Position numbers and translations under genes: made by a program. DNA of 64,000 nucleotides from contig NZ_CP009170.1 of assembly GCF_000763575.1 (NCBI RefSeq), positions 2,133,501 through 2,197,500 of the forward strand. The letters run 5' to 3'. Shown piece after piece: positions 60,646 through 64,000 of this stretch (the stretch's first letter is position 1; every line of letters starts with the position of its first letter). This stretch comes from Thermoanaerobacter kivui (GTDB taxonomy: Bacteria; Bacillota; Thermoanaerobacteria; Thermoanaerobacterales; Thermoanaerobacteraceae). The notes under the pieces were generated by a model, which ran no database searches, had not been told where the DNA came from, and saw only the letters and a list, made by a program, of their open reading frames with translations.

Positions 60646-60909
60646 CTGCACACAATGTATTTTTTTATTTCCATCCATTACTGTCAGTTCCACTGTATCT
60701 GTCAAAATATCGGAGTAACTGTATGAAACCCTACGGGTTGCCCCTTGTCCATCCAGCACAACAATAAAAATGCTGGGATATGTTTTTTCAAGAAGGCCTT
60801 CCCTTATTATGGTCTTTTTGCGTCCTCCATTTGTCTTAAGCCGCACCCTTGACCCAACATGGCTTTCCAGCTGTTTCTTTATCTCATTAAGGGCTGATTT
60901 GTCCGCCAA
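60643..60909 (-). CDS. veg: Veg protein
   Basis: 88 residues with the Veg family core GSRVRLKTNGGRKKTI, TYPSIFIVVLDG and RRVSYSYSDILTDTVELTV. Veg is abundant and in B. subtilis promotes biofilm formation. I chose the TTG at 60909 because AAGGAG lies 9 bp before it and the resulting N-terminus (ADKSALNEIKKQLE) aligns with known Veg proteins; the ATG upstream lies ahead of that ribosome binding site. A consensus promoter precedes it. Confidence 0.93.
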   Translation of the reverse strand: MADKSALNEIKKQLESHVGSRVRLKTNGGRKKTIIREGLLEKTYPSIFIVVLDGQGATRRVSYSYSDILTDTVELTVMDGNKKIHCVQ

Positions 60910-60942
60910 CTTCACCAACTCCTTAATACACATGCTGAAAAT

Positions 60943-60971
60943 ATTATAACACAATTTTCAGAACATGTCAA
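60943..60971 (-). promoter_or_regulatory. veg promoter (consensus sigma-A)
   Basis: TTGACA (60971-60966), 17-bp spacer, TATAAT (60948-60943). The veg promoter of B. subtilis is famous for its strength. An ISLre2 element ends only 20 bp upstream. Confidence 0.92.
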
Positions 60972-60990
60972 GGGTATAATATTATATGAT

Positions 60991-62577
60991 AGTGTCAAGA
61001 TACTGTAGGATTTTTTTAAGACAACCCCTGAAACTTAGTTAATTTCATACTTCAACTTATCATGCTTTTTATATAACTTGTGCATATTTTAATGCTCTTA
61101 AAACCCTATATATTGGCGTTACTTTCCCTATATTCAAAACCGTAATATTGTTTATTTTTTCATTTGTAGACGTTTTAACTCTCCTTACCGCTTCTTTTAT
61201 TTGCTTCTTCGTTAAATTATAACTCCCAGCATTGATATTCTTTTTCTTACCCCATTCTGCTTCTCTTAAGTCTCCTCCATTCTTGCTGAATACCCTTAAT
61301 TTCGCCATTAACTTTAATCCTTCTCTACTCCACCCTAGTGGATTCCTGCTTAATCTGGCTGAAAATACATGGCTTATATGCCCTTCTGCACTGCACCCTA
61401 TTACATCTTCGTCTTTGTTGTATATCACTATTCCTTCCCAATTGTTTAGTATGTATTTCCTTGCTTCTTTTATCTTCTCTTTCTCTCTCTCTTCCTCTGC
61501 TGCCTTTATTAGCTCATCAAATACCTTCTTCACTCCTTCTTTATTCCCTTCATTTATTGCTCTCCATATCTTATCTCTATACTTTGGCTCTTTTGATGTT
61601 GCTTTTAATACGTATTTGTTTAAATGATATCTGTCTAACACAAACCTTGATTTTAATATCCATTTTAATCCCTCTTTTATCCACGGTGCCCCATCTCCTG
61701 CTATGTATATCTTCTCTATCTTCTCTTCTTTGTAATTGTCTTCTATGTAATTTGCTACATCTATCCATATGTCTTCAGGTTTCTCTCCTACATATGCTTT
61801 GTAATGCACATTTCTCAGTACATTTCTACCATTTTTCTCTTCTTTACCTTCATGTATGTATATCAATCGCGGTGTTTCATTGCTGCCATCTTGCAAAGGC
61901 ACATGGTCTTCATCTGCTTCTATGTATAATACCCTTACCTCTTTCTTCTCTTTTATTTCTCTCTTTACTTCTACTTCTCCTATTTCCCTTATTGCGTTTA
62001 ATACCGTCTGTTTACTTAACTCCTCTGGACATGCTTTTTTACTACTTCTCTCATATGATTCTTCTATCGCGTTTTCTACTAACTTTATTTTTACTCCCTT
62101 CTCTATCCTATCGTGCCGTCCTATCTCTAATGCATCATCTATCAAGTATGTATATCTTCCATCCTCTCTGGATTTGTAATATGTCCTCTCATATTCTATA
62201 TCCCCAAGGATTGTCGTTAATCTCTTTTTATCTTTCCTCTCTACTACCCATTTTTCTTTCCTTCTCTTATCTTCTTTTATTATCCTATCTAACTCTTCAA
62301 TAATTGCTTCTATTGCCTCTCTACCTAGTTTGTCCGTCAGTTCCTTTATCCTTGCTGCAAGCTCTGTAATATTCATTCCTTTATTTAATAAATCACCAAA
62401 AATTTCTACTACTTCCTTAGTGAAATTTAGAGCATTTTGTAGTATAATATCCTCAAAGATATTTTTTTTCACAAGAGACACCCCTTTCTGTATTGTTTTG
62501 TTTTCCATAATCTATTTTATCACAGGGGTTGTCTCTTGTTTTTTATCACTTAAAAAATCCTACGATAATTTTACACT
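60991..62577 (-). mobile_element. ISLre2-family insertion sequence
   Basis: About 1.59 kb. Both ends share AGTGT, TGTAGGAT/CGTAGGAT, a T6-T7 run, TTAAG and then AGACAACCCCTG in inverted orientation. One transposase gene fills it. It separates veg from yabG, which are normally close neighbours. No clean target duplication could be read. Confidence 0.88.
61069..62508 (-). CDS. ISLre2-family transposase (UPF0236)
   Basis: 479 residues of the UPF0236/ISLre2 family: [52 protein letters not shown] with the first catalytic Asp, [20 protein letters not shown] and [20 protein letters not shown] with the Glu. This family is abundant in Thermoanaerobacter and Caldicellulosiruptor. The gene looks intact and full length, so the element may be active. 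The opposite strand has a long open frame here that I consider a shadow. Confidence 0.93.
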   Translation of the reverse strand: MENKTIQKGVSLVKKNIFEDIILQNALNFTKEVVEIFGDLLNKGMNITELAARIKELTDKLGREAIEAIIEELDRIIKEDKRRKEKWVVERKDKKRLTTILGDIEYERTYYKSREDGRYTYLIDDALEIGRHDRIEKGVKIKLVENAIEESYERSSKKACPEELSKQTVLNAIREIGEVEVKREIKEKKEVRVLYIEADEDHVPLQDGSNETPRLIYIHEGKEEKNGRNVLRNVHYKAYVGEKPEDIWIDVANYIEDNYKEEKIEKIYIAGDGAPWIKEGLKWILKSRFVLDRYHLNKYVLKATSKEPKYRDKIWRAINEGNKEGVKKVFDELIKAAEEEREKEKIKEARKYILNNWEGIVIYNKDEDVIGCSAEGHISHVFSARLSRNPLGWSREGLKLMAKLRVFSKNGGDLREAEWGKKKNINAGSYNLTKKQIKEAVRRVKTSTNEKINNITVLNIGKVTPIYRVLRALKYAQVI

Positions 62578-62709
62578 ATGTATTATATCAGTGTATAGGC
62601 CTTCTTGTCAATAATCATTTCTATACAAAAAATAAAAAATTTATGCAAGCTATAGAGATATTTGTACATAATCAAAAGATTTTGCTTTAAAAAGGATTAT
62701 TTGCGAAAT

Positions 62710-63561
62710 TTAATATTTGCCCTTAGGTATTCCATACCTAAACTTTCCCATTGTCTGTAACCCTCCAATTCCTGCTGCTCCTGTTATGGTGCTTTCTATT
62801 AATTCTTCTATCTTTACAATTTCATTTATATGAGAAAAAGCCACTTTTTCACTAACTAAAACGGGGTCAAGGCAGTGAATCAAAACCCTCTCCGGCGAAC
62901 TGGCGTAATTTGCTCCAGCTTTTATTAAAGCTTCGTAATTAGATTGACACGCACCGGCAAAAATTACTAAATTGTCAAGGACGGGTTCATACTTTCTCGC
63001 ATTTTTAACTGCTTCCACAAAATATTTGGAATTTCTATAACTATTCATGTCGCTATAACTTCTGGTACTTTTTATACTGTCATGTCCTGTAAGAACTAAT
63101 ATATCAGGCCCATATTTTTCCAACAGTTCATATACTTTATCTGGTTGTTCCTCTTCATTCACTACTACTCCCACTACATCCATTCCTACTTTTTTGTAAG
63201 CTTCAAGGCATATATTTAAATATTCTTCATCTCCGTCTATGTGAAGGACTTTTCCCGGTTTTCCATACGCCTCTTGACGACTTGACCGCAACAATCCTCG
63301 TATTCGCTGAAGGTTTTTTGAAGAAGCAATTTTTTTTAAAAGGTACTCAGCTTTTTCTCTATAAGGTCTATCGTATTCAGCTATTCTCGCGCGAGACGCT
63401 TCTATAAGGTCTTCCTCCGGTGCATCTGCTATTATCCGCATGTTTACCCCGTGTAAAAGATAATGCCTTACCCCTTTATTATCTATCACATCAATGACCC
63501 TAAACAAAATGTCAGAGCCATAGGACTTTCTCATGACAATGTCATTAATGCAAAAAGCCAT
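62710..63561 (-). CDS. yabG: Sporulation-specific protease YabG
   Basis: 283 residues of the peptidase U57 family: N-terminal NDIVMRKSYGSDILFRVIDV, the central VLHIDGDEEYLNICLEAYKK, ILVLTGHDSIKSTRSYSD, LVIFAGACQSNYEALIKAGA with the catalytic Cys region, and SSPERVLIHCLDPVLVSEKV. It processes spore coat proteins in the mother cell. The start ATG follows a GGGGGG stretch that is part of an inverted repeat. The ISLre2 element lies downstream. Confidence 0.95.
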   Translation of the reverse strand: MAFCINDIVMRKSYGSDILFRVIDVIDNKGVRHYLLHGVNMRIIADAPEEDLIEASRARIAEYDRPYREKAEYLLKKIASSKNLQRIRGLLRSSRQEAYGKPGKVLHIDGDEEYLNICLEAYKKVGMDVVGVVVNEEEQPDKVYELLEKYGPDILVLTGHDSIKSTRSYSDMNSYRNSKYFVEAVKNARKYEPVLDNLVIFAGACQSNYEALIKAGANYASSPERVLIHCLDPVLVSEKVAFSHINEIVKIEELIESTITGAAGIGGLQTMGKFRYGIPKGKY

Positions 63562-63563
63562 AT

Positions 63564-63617
63564 TATACCCCCCTGCATATCCAGAATTCTATATTTCATA
63601 ATATGCAAGGGGGTATA
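63564..63617 (-). promoter_or_regulatory. Inverted repeat over the yabG ribosome binding site
   Basis: TATACCCCCTTGCATATT (minus strand 63618-63601) pairs with GATATGCAGGGGGGTATA (63581-63564) around an AT-rich loop. The second arm contains the G-rich ribosome binding site. A sigma-K-like -10 (CATATTATG) lies in the first arm. Confidence 0.6.
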
Positions 63618-63634
63618 TGTGAGTGTATATAAAT

Positions 63635-64000
63635 TTATTCCTCCATCTGTTTCCCTAAAAAAGCAGCCGCAGTTTCAGCGATTTTGGCTTCAACTTCCGT
63701 CACCGTTTCACCTGTCTCTTTTGTAAATATCACTACACTTCCTATTGTATCACCTCTTGAAATTATTGGGACTATAACTTGTGAAGTGATGGTAAAATCT
63801 TGACCTTCACTTATTTTAATTGGGCCCTTGTCTTTTCCTGTGCCCAACATCACCGTCTTTTTTTCTTCTAAATATTTCTCAAGGTCTTGGCTTATGGGCT
63901 TATCTATTAAATCTTTTTTCGCTACTCCCGCCACTGCTATCACATTGTCAGTATCCGTTATGCAAACAGGATGTTTTGTGGATTGATAAATGCTATCAGC
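63635..64000 (-). CDS. spoVT: Stage V sporulation protein T, 5'-partial
   Basis: The frame is open to the window edge; the N-terminal AbrB-type DNA-binding domain lies outside. What is seen is the GAF-like C-terminal domain: HPVCITDTDNVIAVAGVAKK, DLIDKPISQDLEKYLEEKK, and VIVPIISRGDTIGSVVIFTK. SpoVT is a forespore regulator of sigma-G genes. It precedes yabG on the same strand, as expected in this gene neighbourhood. About 122 of 180 codons are in view. Confidence 0.93.
   Translation of the reverse strand, partial: ADSIYQSTKHPVCITDTDNVIAVAGVAKKDLIDKPISQDLEKYLEEKKTVMLGTGKDKGPIKISEGQDFTITSQVIVPIISRGDTIGSVVIFTKETGETVTEVEAKIAETAAAFLGKQMEE

Noticed and set aside
61338-62303. A 321-codon open frame on the plus strand opposite the ISLre2 transposase
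   Set aside because: It is a leucine/serine-rich shadow of the transposase gene with no ribosome binding site and no recognisable domain; the minus-strand frame has clear family motifs.
60976-62592. Target-site duplication of the ISLre2 element
   Set aside because: ATTATAT occurs on both sides but at different distances from the ends, so I could not define a clean duplication.

Overview
The window looks like a chromosome segment of a thermophilic, anaerobic, endospore-forming Firmicute, most likely Thermoanaerobacter or a close relative. This is inferred from the low GC content, the sporulation and germination genes (SpoVT, YabG, Veg, SPOCS-LysM protein, GerA/B/C, SpoIIR, SleB/YpeB, alpha/beta SASP), the ISLre2 element, an adhE remnant and the Mg2+ and thiamine riboswitches. 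No rRNA, tRNA, CRISPR array or prophage was found. Most genes lie on the minus strand.

Layout. 1-1.2 kb: end of a frameshifted GltA/NfnB-type oxidoreductase gene. 1.4-3.1 kb: DNA polymerase X. 3.2-6.5 kb: an operon with the gene order of Bacillus subtilis sigY-yxlCDEFG (ECF sigma factor, zinc-binding anti-sigma factor, two small membrane proteins, ABC ATPase and permease). 7-22 kb: an accessory region built by repeated duplication. It holds three or more copies of a beta-propeller-like lipoprotein gene, two copies of a second lipoprotein gene, several signal-peptide proteins each followed by a small membrane protein, three near-identical promoter/operator blocks, a GAF-LuxR regulator plus a relic of its tail, a 0.43-kb direct repeat, and two insertion sequences. 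22-27 kb: MgtA behind an M-box riboswitch and an unusual leader, a PAP2 phosphatase, and ThiT behind a TPP riboswitch. 27-32 kb: MarR and a heterodimeric ABC exporter. 32-39 kb: Ogt, a collapsed adhE relic, a NlpC/P60 hydrolase, an aldo/keto reductase, a TIM-barrel protein and an MFS transporter. 39-45 kb: a REP-associated transposase flanked by its presumed hairpin repeats, an ABC-2 exporter, a lipoprotein and a roughly 365-nt structured RNA candidate. 45-64 kb: a housekeeping and sporulation stretch (MBL hydrolase, argS, DUF1934, ddl, SASP, ypeB-sleB, spoIIR, gerA/B/C, MobA-like, frameshifted GntR, ispE, SPOCS-LysM, veg, ISLre2, yabG, spoVT).

How it works together. The right third is an ordered spore-formation and germination neighbourhood. 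The 7-22 kb array has the look of a regulated, secreted-protein locus: one regulator, one promoter design copied several times, and different secreted cargo plus a small membrane protein behind each copy. That arrangement resembles bacteriocin/immunity or antagonism loci, but this function is inference. The same region has collected insertion sequences, REP hairpins and truncated copies, so it evolves fast.

The most notable unexplained items are the structured RNA at 44811-45174, the duplicated promoter/secreted-protein array, and the interleaved inverted repeats with a small ORF in the mgtA leader.
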